In this document: positions 33,452 to 41,718 of the stretch, piece after piece
Numbering within the stretch: the stretch's first letter is position 1
Layout of the letters: every line of letters begins with the position of its first letter
Assembly: GCA_964496505.1 (NCBI GenBank)
Contig: CAZBZV010000019.1
Location: forward strand, 1-58,524
DNA from: JAABVY01 sp964496505
GTDB taxonomy: Bacteria > Zixibacteria > MSB-5A5 > JAABVY01
Reading direction: 5' to 3'
Length of the DNA: 58,524 bases
The notes under the pieces: model-generated
The model's input: the letters and a program-made list of their open reading frames with translations, nothing else
Databases searched by the model: none
Told to the model about the DNA's origin: nothing
Program-made: the position numbers and the translations under genes

Positions 33452-34597
33452 ATGCAGGTTGCATTGCTTGGAAGCGGGATGATGGGCAAGGCGATTGCCT
33501 ATGATCTGGCTCAGAACGACAAAATAGAAAAAATACTGGTCTGTGATATCGACCTCTCGAATGCGGACGATGTAGCAGCATTCGTGAAATCCGATAAAGT
33601 CGTCCCAACCTGGGTTGATGTGCGTAATCAGAAGGGCACAATGGAAACTGTTTCCGGCAGCAAAGTCATCATATCCGCCATACACTACCAGTTCAACCTG
33701 GACTTGACCAAACTTGCGATTGAAATCGGCGCCCATTTTGTCGACCTGGGCGGGAATCACAAGGTTGTTGGGGAACAGCTCAAGCTTCATCAGCAGGCAA
33801 AAAACAAGGACATAACGATTATTCCCGACACAGGCCTGGCTCCCGGCCTGGTGCAGGTACTGACATCATTCGGCTCATCAAAATTCGATGAGCTCGAAAA
33901 CATCCGTCTGCGTGTAGGCGGATTGCCGCAGAAACCGGACCCGCCCCTCAATTACAAAATTGTCTTCTCGGTGGAAGGCCTTATTAATGAATATATTGAG
34001 GATGCTATCGTAATCCGTGACGGCAAGGTGCAAAATGTCAAGTCGCTCTCGGAAGTTGAGGAACTCTCCTTCCCCTCGCCTTTTGAGAAGCTGGAAGCTT
34101 TCCAGACCTCAGGCGGAACCTCAACCCTGCCTTTAACTTATTATGGCAAAGTGAAAAACCTCGATTACAAGACAATCCGCTACCCCGGACACAGTAAGCT
34201 TTTCCAAACGCTTATATCACTTGGATTTTGTTCCTCCGAGGCGTTGGAGGTCAATGAAAATAAAATTATTCCCCGCCATCTGACTGGAATGCTTCTGGAG
34301 AAAGCGCTCGGCAAAGATGAGAAGGATGTCGTTCTGGTCTCGGCCGATTTCGAGGGCAAAAAAGACGGCAAGTCCAGACATCTGAAATACCGCATGATCG
34401 ATTATTACGACGAAAGCACCGGGCTTTCCGCCATGATGCGTTCCACAGGCTTTTCCTCCTCGATTATCGCCCAGATGCTGGCCGAGGGCAAAATCGAAAA
34501 GAAGGGCGTTGTGCCGCAGGAGCTTTCGGTACCGCCGCAGCTGTATATGGAAGAGCTTTCACGGCGCAATTTCTCGCTGGAAGAAATCAGCGACTAA
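33452..34597 (+). CDS. saccharopine dehydrogenase family oxidoreductase
   Basis: This 381-residue NAD(P)-binding enzyme begins VALLGSGMMGKAIAYDL (Rossmann GxGxxG at 7-12), followed by VIISAIHYQFN and FVDLGGNH, and DTGLAPGLVQVL, all typical of the lysine 6-dehydrogenase/saccharopine dehydrogenase group. The C-terminal half (GGTSTLPLTYYGKVKNLDYKTIRYPGH) matches the substrate domain of that group. Possible roles are lysine catabolism or synthesis, or carboxynorspermidine metabolism; no neighbour decides. It has its own promoter and strong ribosome site. Confidence 0.88.
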   Translation: MQVALLGSGMMGKAIAYDLAQNDKIEKILVCDIDLSNADDVAAFVKSDKVVPTWVDVRNQKGTMETVSGSKVIISAIHYQFNLDLTKLAIEIGAHFVDLGGNHKVVGEQLKLHQQAKNKDITIIPDTGLAPGLVQVLTSFGSSKFDELENIRLRVGGLPQKPDPPLNYKIVFSVEGLINEYIEDAIVIRDGKVQNVKSLSEVEELSFPSPFEKLEAFQTSGGTSTLPLTYYGKVKNLDYKTIRYPGHSKLFQTLISLGFCSSEALEVNENKIIPRHLTGMLLEKALGKDEKDVVLVSADFEGKKDGKSRHLKYRMIDYYDESTGLSAMMRSTGFSSSIIAQMLAEGKIEKKGVVPQELSVPPQLYMEELSRRNFSLEEISD

Positions 34598-34654
34598 TAA
34601 ATACAGCCTTCTACCATTTGATTAAGTTCATACACCAGTAAGATAAAACGCAAC

Positions 34655-34698
34655 ATATTAAGGATAATGTGGTCTTATATTAACGGAAACCTTAATAT
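34655..34698. promoter_or_regulatory. inverted repeat upstream of the exporter operon
   Basis: ATATTAAGG (34655-34663) and CCTTAATAT (34690-34698) form a perfect 9-bp inverted repeat with a 26-base spacer. It lies about 60-100 bases before ATG 34757 and could be a regulator site. Confidence 0.4.
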
Positions 34699-34756
34699 AT
34701 ATGCTTCGTATGAAAATATGTAAAAGATCACAAAAACTCACATACCGGGGAGAAAC

Positions 34757-35848
34757 ATGGCAAAAAAATTAACCGCAACATTGATTATAGTAGTACTGGT
34801 AGGGGGCATAATATTCTTCGGATTCCAGAGTGATTCAGGCAATGCCAACGAGGGTATCAAGCTCTTTCCGGTTGAAAGAGGTCATATTGTAGATAAAGCA
34901 ATTGCTATAGGCGAAATCGAGCCGGAAAAGGAAATTGGAGTCAAATCCCATATTTCCGGAGTTGTACAGAAGCTTTTTGTGGAAGAGAACGATCAGGTTG
35001 ATGTGGGCGACCCGCTTTTCGAGGTCTCGCCCCGGGCCACACCGGAACAGATGGTCAATGCTGAGCTTTCGCTCCAGGAATCTAAAGTCTTGCATGAAAA
35101 CGCCAAATCGGAATTCGAACGGAGAAAAGGGCTTTTCGAAAAAAACCTGCTGTCGCAATCCGAATACGATAATGCCAAAAAGACCCTGGAGATGGCGCGT
35201 CTTGATGTCCAGCGCAAAGAAGAAGCCCTTTCACTCTTGACAGAGGGCAAGACAAAGCTGACCGAGGACGCCATAGAATCGGTCATACGAGCGCCTGTCG
35301 AGGGCACGGTCCTGGCGATTTACGGCGAGGAGGGTGATCCGGTAGAACCGATGACCTCTTTCCAGCCCGGCACCCCGATCATGGCGCTGGCGGATATGAG
35401 TAATCTGGTCTTCAGGGGTACAGTTGACGAGATCGATGTGGGCAAGCTGAGCGAGGGTATGGGCGTTACCCTGAAGATCGGCGCATTGCCGGGAGACACG
35501 GTTAAGGGACGTCTGGATAAGATCGCCTCCAAAGCCCGCAAACAGGATCAAACCACAGTTTTCGACGTCGAGGTTGAAATTATCGAGGCCGGACCGAATC
35601 TGCTTCGTGCCGGATACTCGGCCACAGCCGAGATTATTATCAACGAGAAAAATGACGTGCTCATGGTTCCGGAACGTCTGGTCAATTTCCGCAGCGATTC
35701 CACTTTTGTTGATGTGCAGGATTCAGCCGGAGCAATCGAGACAGTTCCGATCGAGACCGGGCTTTCCGACGGGCTCAATATCGAAATCATAGCCGGTCTT
35801 GATTCCGGCCAGCAGATAGTCGAGTATCCTCCCAGGGAAATCCAGTAA
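34757..35848 (+). CDS. MacA/HlyD-type periplasmic adaptor
   Basis: The protein has 363 residues: one N-terminal membrane span (ATLIIVVLVGGIIFFGF, about 5-22), a lipoyl-like part (GVKSHISGVVQKLFVEENDQV), a coiled-coil hairpin (about 95-165), then RAPVEGTVLAIYGEEGDPV and a beta-barrel domain (LKIGALPGDTVKGRLDKI). It should bridge the inner-membrane permeases to an outer-membrane channel. GGGGAG precedes ATG 34757. The stop overlaps the next start. No TolC-like gene is present here. Confidence 0.9.
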   Translation: MAKKLTATLIIVVLVGGIIFFGFQSDSGNANEGIKLFPVERGHIVDKAIAIGEIEPEKEIGVKSHISGVVQKLFVEENDQVDVGDPLFEVSPRATPEQMVNAELSLQESKVLHENAKSEFERRKGLFEKNLLSQSEYDNAKKTLEMARLDVQRKEEALSLLTEGKTKLTEDAIESVIRAPVEGTVLAIYGEEGDPVEPMTSFQPGTPIMALADMSNLVFRGTVDEIDVGKLSEGMGVTLKIGALPGDTVKGRLDKIASKARKQDQTTVFDVEVEIIEAGPNLLRAGYSATAEIIINEKNDVLMVPERLVNFRSDSTFVDVQDSAGAIETVPIETGLSDGLNIEIIAGLDSGQQIVEYPPREIQ

Positions 35849-37080
35849 TGAATTTGATGTTTATCAAGCAAATCCTGCGTGATATGCGCGGGCAAAAGCT
35901 GCGTACTGTCCTCACCCTTTTCGGAATTTTCTGGGGTACCGCGGCGGTAATCCTGCTGGGCGCTTTCGGCTATGGTATCCACATGAACCAGCAGAAAGCT
36001 TTCAAAGGGCTGGGAGAGGATATCGTCATAGTCTGGGGGGGCACAACGTCCAAATCCTACGAAGGCCTTCCCCGCGGAAGAAGAATTATGCAGAGAGTGG
36101 AAGATGTGGAGCTTTTAAAGAAGCAAATCCCGGAAATCAAGTATATCTCGCCCGAGTATACTGAATGGAATAAGCCGGTTGTTTACGAAGACAAAAGGAT
36201 TGTCGCTCCGATTGTCGGGGTATGGCCGGAGTTTGGGCCCATGCGCAATGTCATTGCGCTGATGGGCGGGCGGTTTATCAATCAAAATGATATCGATGAC
36301 CGCAGGCGTGTCTGTTTTTTGGGCAATGAGCTGAAGGAGCAGATCTTCGGTGAGGAGAAAGATGCAGTCGGTGAAATGATACAGATTTCCGGCGTGCCTT
36401 TCAGGGTAATCGGTGTCCTGAAGGAAAAACAGCAGGATTCCTCGTACAACAGCCGCGACAGCCGCAAGATCGTAATTCCCTCCACAACTTTTGTGGCTCT
36501 CTACGGGCAGAATTATGTCGACAATGTCGTCTGGAAAGCCGAATCGACCGAGGTTCACAAGATTGCTAACCAGAAATATTTTGACATTATGGGCAAACGC
36601 CACAAATTCGATTCAAGCGATAAGCAGGCCTTGATGATATGGGATACGACGGAAAATACAGAGTTCTTTACATACTTCTTCTGGGGATTCAGAATCTTCC
36701 TGTATATAATCTCGATTGCAACCCTTATCGTGGGCGGAATCGGCGTGGCCAACATCATGTATGTCGTGGTTGAAGAACGGACACGGGAGATCGGAATCAA
36801 GATGGCATTGGGCGCCAAAAGCGGATTTGTGCTCAGGCAGTTTCTGTTCGAGACCATGTTCCTTACAGCTTTCGGCGGGATAATGGGATTCTTGTTTTCC
36901 TCTTCGATTGTTTATCTGTTTCCTCGTTTAAATTTCGATGAATATGTCGGCGTTCCGGAGATATCGGCTTTCGTTAGCATTGGAACAATAGTGGCCTTAT
37001 TAATAATAGCCATACTGGCCGGATATTTCCCGGCACGGCGTGCGGCCACGATGGATCCGGTAAAGGCATTGAAAATATAG
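35848..37080 (+). CDS. MacB-type ABC exporter permease (first)
   Basis: The 410-residue permease has an N-terminal membrane span (TVLTLFGIFWGTAAVILLGAF), a large periplasmic MacB_PCD domain and three C-terminal FtsX spans (IFLYIISIATLIVGGIGVANI onwards, with EERTREIGIKMALGAK). It has no ATPase domain. With the similar permease that follows it should form the heterodimeric transmembrane part of a MacAB-like exporter. It begins with ATG overlapping the adaptor stop by one base. The substrate is unknown; peptides, macrolides and lipoproteins are known for relatives. Confidence 0.92.
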   Translation: MNLMFIKQILRDMRGQKLRTVLTLFGIFWGTAAVILLGAFGYGIHMNQQKAFKGLGEDIVIVWGGTTSKSYEGLPRGRRIMQRVEDVELLKKQIPEIKYISPEYTEWNKPVVYEDKRIVAPIVGVWPEFGPMRNVIALMGGRFINQNDIDDRRRVCFLGNELKEQIFGEEKDAVGEMIQISGVPFRVIGVLKEKQQDSSYNSRDSRKIVIPSTTFVALYGQNYVDNVVWKAESTEVHKIANQKYFDIMGKRHKFDSSDKQALMIWDTTENTEFFTYFFWGFRIFLYIISIATLIVGGIGVANIMYVVVEERTREIGIKMALGAKSGFVLRQFLFETMFLTAFGGIMGFLFSSSIVYLFPRLNFDEYVGVPEISAFVSIGTIVALLIIAILAGYFPARRAATMDPVKALKI

Positions 37081-37095
37081 GTTAAGATATAAACC

Positions 37096-38358
37096 ATGCT
37101 GAATATTACACTTGTATTTAAGATGTTCTGGCGCGAGCTGAGGGCGCAGAAGAAAAGGATGTTCCTGACTATCCTGGGAATTATCTGGGGTACCATGTCT
37201 ATTACCATGCTTCTCGCCTTCGGTGACGGCCTCCGCAGCCAGCTTAACAAGAATCAGAAGGGCATGGGTGAGGGTATTATGATAGTCTGGGGCGGCCAGA
37301 CCAGTATGCCCTACAAGGGTCTCCCGCGCGGCAGACCTATCAGGTTCGAAAAGGATGTTGTCGATTTTCTGAAAAAACGAATCCCGGAAATCGAGATGAT
37401 CGGCGGTGAATATACACGCTGGGGACAGTCGGTTGCCAATAAGAACAAGATGTTCAACCGCATGGTCAATGGCGTCTATCCGGAATATGAAACAATGCGT
37501 AATATGATACCTGAGATGGGCGGGCGTTTCATAAATCAGCTCGACCTCGACTTAAAACGCCGTGTGGTTTTTCTGGGAAATGAGCTGGCCGATGATCTCT
37601 TTGGCGCCAAAACACCGCGCGAGGATATTGTGGGCCAGTCAATCGAGATCAACGGCATGAAATTCACCGTTATTGGTGTGCTGAAAAAGAAGATGCAGAT
37701 GGGCATGTATTCCGGGCCGGACTGGAACCGTGCGGTAATTCCGGCCACAACATTTCACAGCATTTACGGCCATCGCTACTATCATAACCTGGTGGTAAAG
37801 CCGCACGATATAAACAGAACCGAATTCGTGGAGCGACGTATGACCGAGGAGCTATCCGGCAGATACAAATTCAATCCCGAGGATGAATCCACCATACATG
37901 TCTGGAACTTCATCGAAAACGTAAAGACCTTCAATAATGTTATGCTGGGTATGCAGATATTTTTCGGGCTTATTGGCGGTCTGACGCTGCTGGTTGCAGG
38001 AGTGGGTGTGGCCAATATAATGTACGTGGCTGTCAAGGAACGGACGACAGAAATCGGAATCAAGATGGCATTGGGCGCTAAACGCTTTCAGGTTATGGCG
38101 CAGTTCATGCTGGAGGCCCTGCTGATAGCATTTATAGGCGGGGCTGTCGGTATATTGTTATCTTTTATTATTACCAAAACACTGGGAGCGCTGGAATTCG
38201 ATAACGAGGCCCTGCAATGGCTGGGCAAACCGAATATATCTACCACAATAGCGATTGTTACAGCAAGCATTCTGGGAATAATCGGGCTCGTGTCCGGATT
38301 CTTCCCGTCACGAAAAGCGGCCTCGGTTAATCCGGTGGAATCATTGCGATATGAATAG
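37096..38358 (+). CDS. MacB-type ABC exporter permease (second)
   Basis: The protein has 420 residues and the same layout as the previous gene product, including ILGIIWGTMSITMLLAFGDG, a periplasmic domain with GLPRGRPI (matching GLPRGRRI in the first) and KERTTEIGIKMALGAKRFQ. The pair arose by duplication; retaining both suggests an obligate heterodimer. It lies 15 bases after the first permease gene. Confidence 0.92.
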   Translation: MLNITLVFKMFWRELRAQKKRMFLTILGIIWGTMSITMLLAFGDGLRSQLNKNQKGMGEGIMIVWGGQTSMPYKGLPRGRPIRFEKDVVDFLKKRIPEIEMIGGEYTRWGQSVANKNKMFNRMVNGVYPEYETMRNMIPEMGGRFINQLDLDLKRRVVFLGNELADDLFGAKTPREDIVGQSIEINGMKFTVIGVLKKKMQMGMYSGPDWNRAVIPATTFHSIYGHRYYHNLVVKPHDINRTEFVERRMTEELSGRYKFNPEDESTIHVWNFIENVKTFNNVMLGMQIFFGLIGGLTLLVAGVGVANIMYVAVKERTTEIGIKMALGAKRFQVMAQFMLEALLIAFIGGAVGILLSFIITKTLGALEFDNEALQWLGKPNISTTIAIVTASILGIIGLVSGFFPSRKAASVNPVESLRYE

Positions 38359-38369
38359 AGGGTGAGATT

Positions 38370-39071
38370 ATGAATAATACCATGATTTACATGAAGGATA
38401 TCATAAAGTTTTATAATACCGGCACTGTCAAAGTCAAGGCCCTGAAGGGAGTCGATCTGGATATCAAGGGCGGTGAGTTTGTCTCGATTGTCGGTCCTTC
38501 CGGGTCGGGTAAGTCGACCTTAATGAATATCGCCGGATGTCTTGACGTGCCAACCGGTGGAGAATATCTTCTTGACGGCGAAAGAGTTGAGAATTTAGAG
38601 CCGAATGAGCTGGCCGAGATCAGGAATAAGAAAGTGGGATTCGTATTTCAGAATTTCAATCTTTTGCCCTATGCCACCGCCTTCGAAAATGTGGAACTGC
38701 CGCTTGTCTTTGCAAACATTCCGGCCAAAAAGCGCCGTGAAAGAGCGGCCGAGCTTTTAGATCGTGTCGGTCTGGGTGACCGCATGGACCATCGTCCCAA
38801 TGAGCTCTCCGGAGGAGAGATGCAGCGTGTGGCAATCGCACGTTCAATGGCAAACCGTCCTCGTTTAATATTAGCGGATGAGCCTACCGGAAACCTTGAT
38901 TCCAAATCCGGCAGCGGAATCATAGACCTGTTCGAGGAACTCTGGAAGACCGGTTCGACCATTTTGATGATTACCCACGACCAGACAATCGCCAAACGCA
39001 CCAATCGTGTGGTCAAGCTCAAGGACGGCCTGATCGTATCCTCTCTCGAAAACGGCAACGGCAACCATTAG
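38370..39071 (+). CDS. MacB/LolD-type ABC transporter ATPase
   Basis: The 233-residue ATPase carries Walker A GPSGSGKST, the signature LSGGEMQR, Walker B LILADEPTGNLD and the switch His in LMITHDQ. It is the single ATPase for both permeases. The order adaptor-permease-permease-ATPase with gaps of -1, 15 and 11 bases marks one operon. Confidence 0.95.
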   Translation: MNNTMIYMKDIIKFYNTGTVKVKALKGVDLDIKGGEFVSIVGPSGSGKSTLMNIAGCLDVPTGGEYLLDGERVENLEPNELAEIRNKKVGFVFQNFNLLPYATAFENVELPLVFANIPAKKRRERAAELLDRVGLGDRMDHRPNELSGGEMQRVAIARSMANRPRLILADEPTGNLDSKSGSGIIDLFEELWKTGSTILMITHDQTIAKRTNRVVKLKDGLIVSSLENGNGNH

Positions 39072-39079
39072 AGCATAAG

Positions 39080-39237
39080 ACATGTGTAGCCCGTCTGAAA
39101 AGGCTATGGTGCCGCCGGGAACCCATTCCCGGCGGATCAACTATCTCAAAGCAACTCACTGTCGGGTTAGGGAACCCGACCGCACATGTTAAAGAGAGTT
39201 TATCTAAAACCGGATCAATGGTTTGTCGGCGGCACCA
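39080..39237. repeat. nested inverted-repeat element after the exporter operon
   Basis: Two perfect hairpins, CCGCCGGGAA / TTCCCGGCGG (39112-39135, loop CCCA) and GTCGGGTT / AACCCGAC (39161-39180, loop AGGG), are enclosed by ACATGTG (39080-39086) and CACATGT (39183-39189). A further pair, TGGTGCCGCCG (39107-39117) and CGGCGGCACCA (39227-39237), spans the second part. The competing pairings suggest a structured repeat or a termination device; no T tract follows. Confidence 0.7.
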
Positions 39238-39327
39238 CAGAAAGACAATCTGCATTTTAATGCAAGCATAAGCTTATTCTCTCTTGTATTATAAGTGGAA
39301 GCGGTTATATTTCTGCAGGGTAATATT

Positions 39328-40362
39328 ATGCATCTGAGATCTATAATTTTAATCATATTTCTTTTGTCGATTGGATTAGCATGTTCGGATAACTCCACCG
39401 GCCCGGATGATCCGCTGGAGCAGTTTATAGCAAGCGTTTCCCTCGGCTCGGACACGCTCATAACCGATCTTACAAAGCCGCTGGTCATTAACTTTGCTCT
39501 GAATATGGACAAGCAGTCGGTGGAGAAGGCATTCTCAACCGATCCGGCCTTTGATTACACAACGCATTGGTCGACCTTTCCGGTCTGCAATCCGAATGAT
39601 TCCACCTGCTACCCGGAATTTTATATCTTCTATGTCTATCCCGGGGAACCGTTTCTGCCGAATACAACCTATCAATGCATGATCGACAGCAGCGCTCATG
39701 ATGTAACCGACAAATATCTTCCCATACCCTATGAATTCGAATTTACCACCGATGCCTCCCGACTAATACGAATTACCGCAGAATACGACGGCGTGGACAC
39801 ATCCAATGCCTTCCCGCGTGCGGTCAAACTCTGGTTCAACAACTCAATCGACCTTTCCACAATAGAGCAGCCCTTCACACCAAATCCGTTATTCGACTAT
39901 GAACTTTACGGCGTATCCGAGAAAAAGAACGCATTCGAATACAGGATAACAAGTCCGCTTAAAAGCCAAACCGAGTATCAGATTCAGATCGTTGCGGATA
40001 TCTTCGATACACACGAGAATCCGGTCATAACCGAGCCCGACACTACATTCACAACCGGTTCTCTGGCAATAATATACTATTATCCTAATCCTCAGGTGAA
40101 TCTCAAGGATACCTATCCTATAATTCAGGTTCGATTCAATACCGTTATGGATAAGCAGGCTGCCGAGGATGCCTTCAGCCTGACTGACGGAGTAATTGAA
40201 ATACCGGGCGAGTTTGTGTGGTTTACTGATAAGGCATTACAGTATTTCCCTGATTCTGACCTGACAGCAGGCGAGACCTATACATTTACGGTTACCACAT
40301 CCGCAACAGATACATACGGGGCGGCTCTGGAGGAGGAGTTTTCCTATTCATTCACCCTATGA
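39328..40362 (+). CDS. lipoprotein with three Ig-like (Big_5) domains
   Basis: The 344-residue protein starts at ATG 39328 (site CAGGG). The lipobox is GLACS, Cys about residue 20, followed by the linker SDNSTGPDD. Three SbsA-type Ig-like repeats of ~100 residues follow, each with a LVINFALNMD or VKLWFNNSID type strand and an ending TxxTxTT (FTTDAS, FTTGS, FTVTTS). Big_5 domains are surface scaffolds. The next gene, a small barrel, may be a partner. Confidence 0.85.
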   Translation: MHLRSIILIIFLLSIGLACSDNSTGPDDPLEQFIASVSLGSDTLITDLTKPLVINFALNMDKQSVEKAFSTDPAFDYTTHWSTFPVCNPNDSTCYPEFYIFYVYPGEPFLPNTTYQCMIDSSAHDVTDKYLPIPYEFEFTTDASRLIRITAEYDGVDTSNAFPRAVKLWFNNSIDLSTIEQPFTPNPLFDYELYGVSEKKNAFEYRITSPLKSQTEYQIQIVADIFDTHENPVITEPDTTFTTGSLAIIYYYPNPQVNLKDTYPIIQVRFNTVMDKQAAEDAFSLTDGVIEIPGEFVWFTDKALQYFPDSDLTAGETYTFTVTTSATDTYGAALEEEFSYSFTL

Positions 40363-40481
40363 TTATATTATCCTCTGCACTACAACCGTACTGATTCTTG
40401 TTGACAGAAAGCGGATCATTTTATAAAATCTTTGCAATCTGGGATTTATAAATACTGTTGTTCACCAATAGGGAAATTGAT

Positions 40482-41120
40482 ATGAGAAGGCTATTAATAA
40501 TTTCAATATTTGTGCTATTTCTGGCAGGTTCCTCCTCGGCTCAGATATCCGGTTCTCTGGGTGGAGGGCTGGGCGCCACAATGCCGCAGGGGGAATTTAA
40601 CGAGTATACCAAAACCGGTTTTTCAATTATGGGATTCGGAAAAATCGGTTCGCTTAAGCTGCCTTATCTACAGCTTCGTCTGGGGCTTCAGGGCGTATTC
40701 TTCGAACGTGATAATCGCAATGTTGTCTTCGAGGGCTATCCCGATGATGTTTTCACCGAGACCTACACTAACGATCTCTTTAAGGGCACCCTTGGATTAG
40801 AATTTGCAAAAAGGCTGGCTGCCTTCGAACCATACGGCGGCGCAGGAATCGGCATATATTATTTCGAAAGCAAAACAGAGCTCAAAGACCCTGAGGATGA
40901 GGTAATAGCCTCAAATAAGCTCGACAGCAAAACCAAATTCGGATGGAACCTCAACGGCGGCATAAGGATTTTCATGTTTCCGAAGGTTGCCTTCGATTTC
41001 AATATCCAGTATGATATTGTACAAAATTTGGAGCAGTATTCGGGCGAAGAAGTGGTATCGTTTAACTCCGAATTCCTGTCGCTCTTTGCCGGGGTGGCGA
41101 TTCCTCTCGGCATCTTTTAA
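40482..41120 (+). CDS. outer-membrane beta-barrel protein
   Basis: The 212-residue protein starts at ATG 40482 behind AGGGA. A signal peptide (RLLIISIFVLFLAGSSSAQ) precedes a glycine-rich barrel start (ISGSLGGGLGATMPQGEFN) and regular amphipathic strands to a C-terminal LGIF. Its size fits an eight-stranded OmpX/OmpW-like barrel. Its last four bases overlap the stop of the convergent Mut7-C gene. Confidence 0.78.
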   Translation: MRRLLIISIFVLFLAGSSSAQISGSLGGGLGATMPQGEFNEYTKTGFSIMGFGKIGSLKLPYLQLRLGLQGVFFERDNRNVVFEGYPDDVFTETYTNDLFKGTLGLEFAKRLAAFEPYGGAGIGIYYFESKTELKDPEDEVIASNKLDSKTKFGWNLNGGIRIFMFPKVAFDFNIQYDIVQNLEQYSGEEVVSFNSEFLSLFAGVAIPLGIF

Positions 41121-41605
41121 CTATCGCCAAAGATTCCAATTCGGCTGAATTTCTCCCGCATAGCCTTAACGTGATTTCCCTCCCAGTAAACCTTATCACA
41201 GCGTGGGCAAATTTTAAATTTATCGTGAGTTTCATAGGTATAAGACCAGACCTTGTCTTTGACAGCCTCTTTGGCAATAAACTCGAGATCTGTATTGCAT
41301 TCCAGACATCTGCTGAGGAATTTCTCCCGGTCGGGTTTGATATCCGATTTTTTTATCAGTTCCAGTACCTGTTCTTCGGGATTATCACTCTCGATCAGTA
41401 CGAAATCCTTGACCATGACTCTTTCGACAAGCCTGGTATCACGAGTCAGGATCGTGCGTTTCTCTTTGAGGGCTATGTCGATCAAATCGCTGTCAGCAAT
41501 CTGCCTGAAATAAAGGGTATCATACCCCAGTATCCGCATCAGACGCGCAAGTTTGCCGACCATCTCATCGGCAATGAACTTCTTTTGTAAACTACTGTTT
41601 GACAT
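41117..41605 (-). CDS. Mut7-C RNAse domain protein
   Basis: The protein has 162 residues. The N-terminal part is PIN-like (KFIADEMVGKLARLMRILGYD, with Asp13 and Asp29, and LTRDTRL at 53-59). The C-terminal zinc ribbon has C100-x2-C103 and C133-x2-C136. The Mut7-C family is a predicted PIN-fold ribonuclease group widespread in bacteria and archaea, often found without a linked antitoxin. It acts in the cytoplasm; targets are unknown. Confidence 0.9.
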   Translation of the reverse strand: MSNSSLQKKFIADEMVGKLARLMRILGYDTLYFRQIADSDLIDIALKEKRTILTRDTRLVERVMVKDFVLIESDNPEEQVLELIKKSDIKPDREKFLSRCLECNTDLEFIAKEAVKDKVWSYTYETHDKFKICPRCDKVYWEGNHVKAMREKFSRIGIFGDS

Positions 41606-41694
41606 AGTATAAGACGAGCCGTATAATTACAGGATATATTTCTTACCGGCATTTGTAAAGCCAAAATTTTGGAGGGAACAGAGACAAGGTTCGG

Positions 41695-41718
41695 ATGTTA
41701 GCTCTTTTTAGTATATGA
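41695..41718 (+). CDS. 7-codon leader ORF overlapping the ABC exporter start
   Basis: ATG 41695 opens a frame reading MLALFSI and stops at TGA 41716-41718, overlapping the exporter ATG as ATGA. AAGG lies five bases before it. The exporter gene has no ribosome site of its own, so its translation may rely on ribosomes ending here. No protein-level evidence exists. Confidence 0.4.
   Translation: MLALFSI

Noticed and set aside
33378..33790. Minus-strand frames overlapping the start of the saccharopine-dehydrogenase-like gene
   Set aside because: They overlap a gene with a clear promoter, ribosome site and conserved NAD-binding motif.
39080..39237. Insertion sequence remnant or miniature transposon
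   Set aside because: The inverted repeats are nested rather than terminal, no target-site duplication is visible and no transposase is present in the window.
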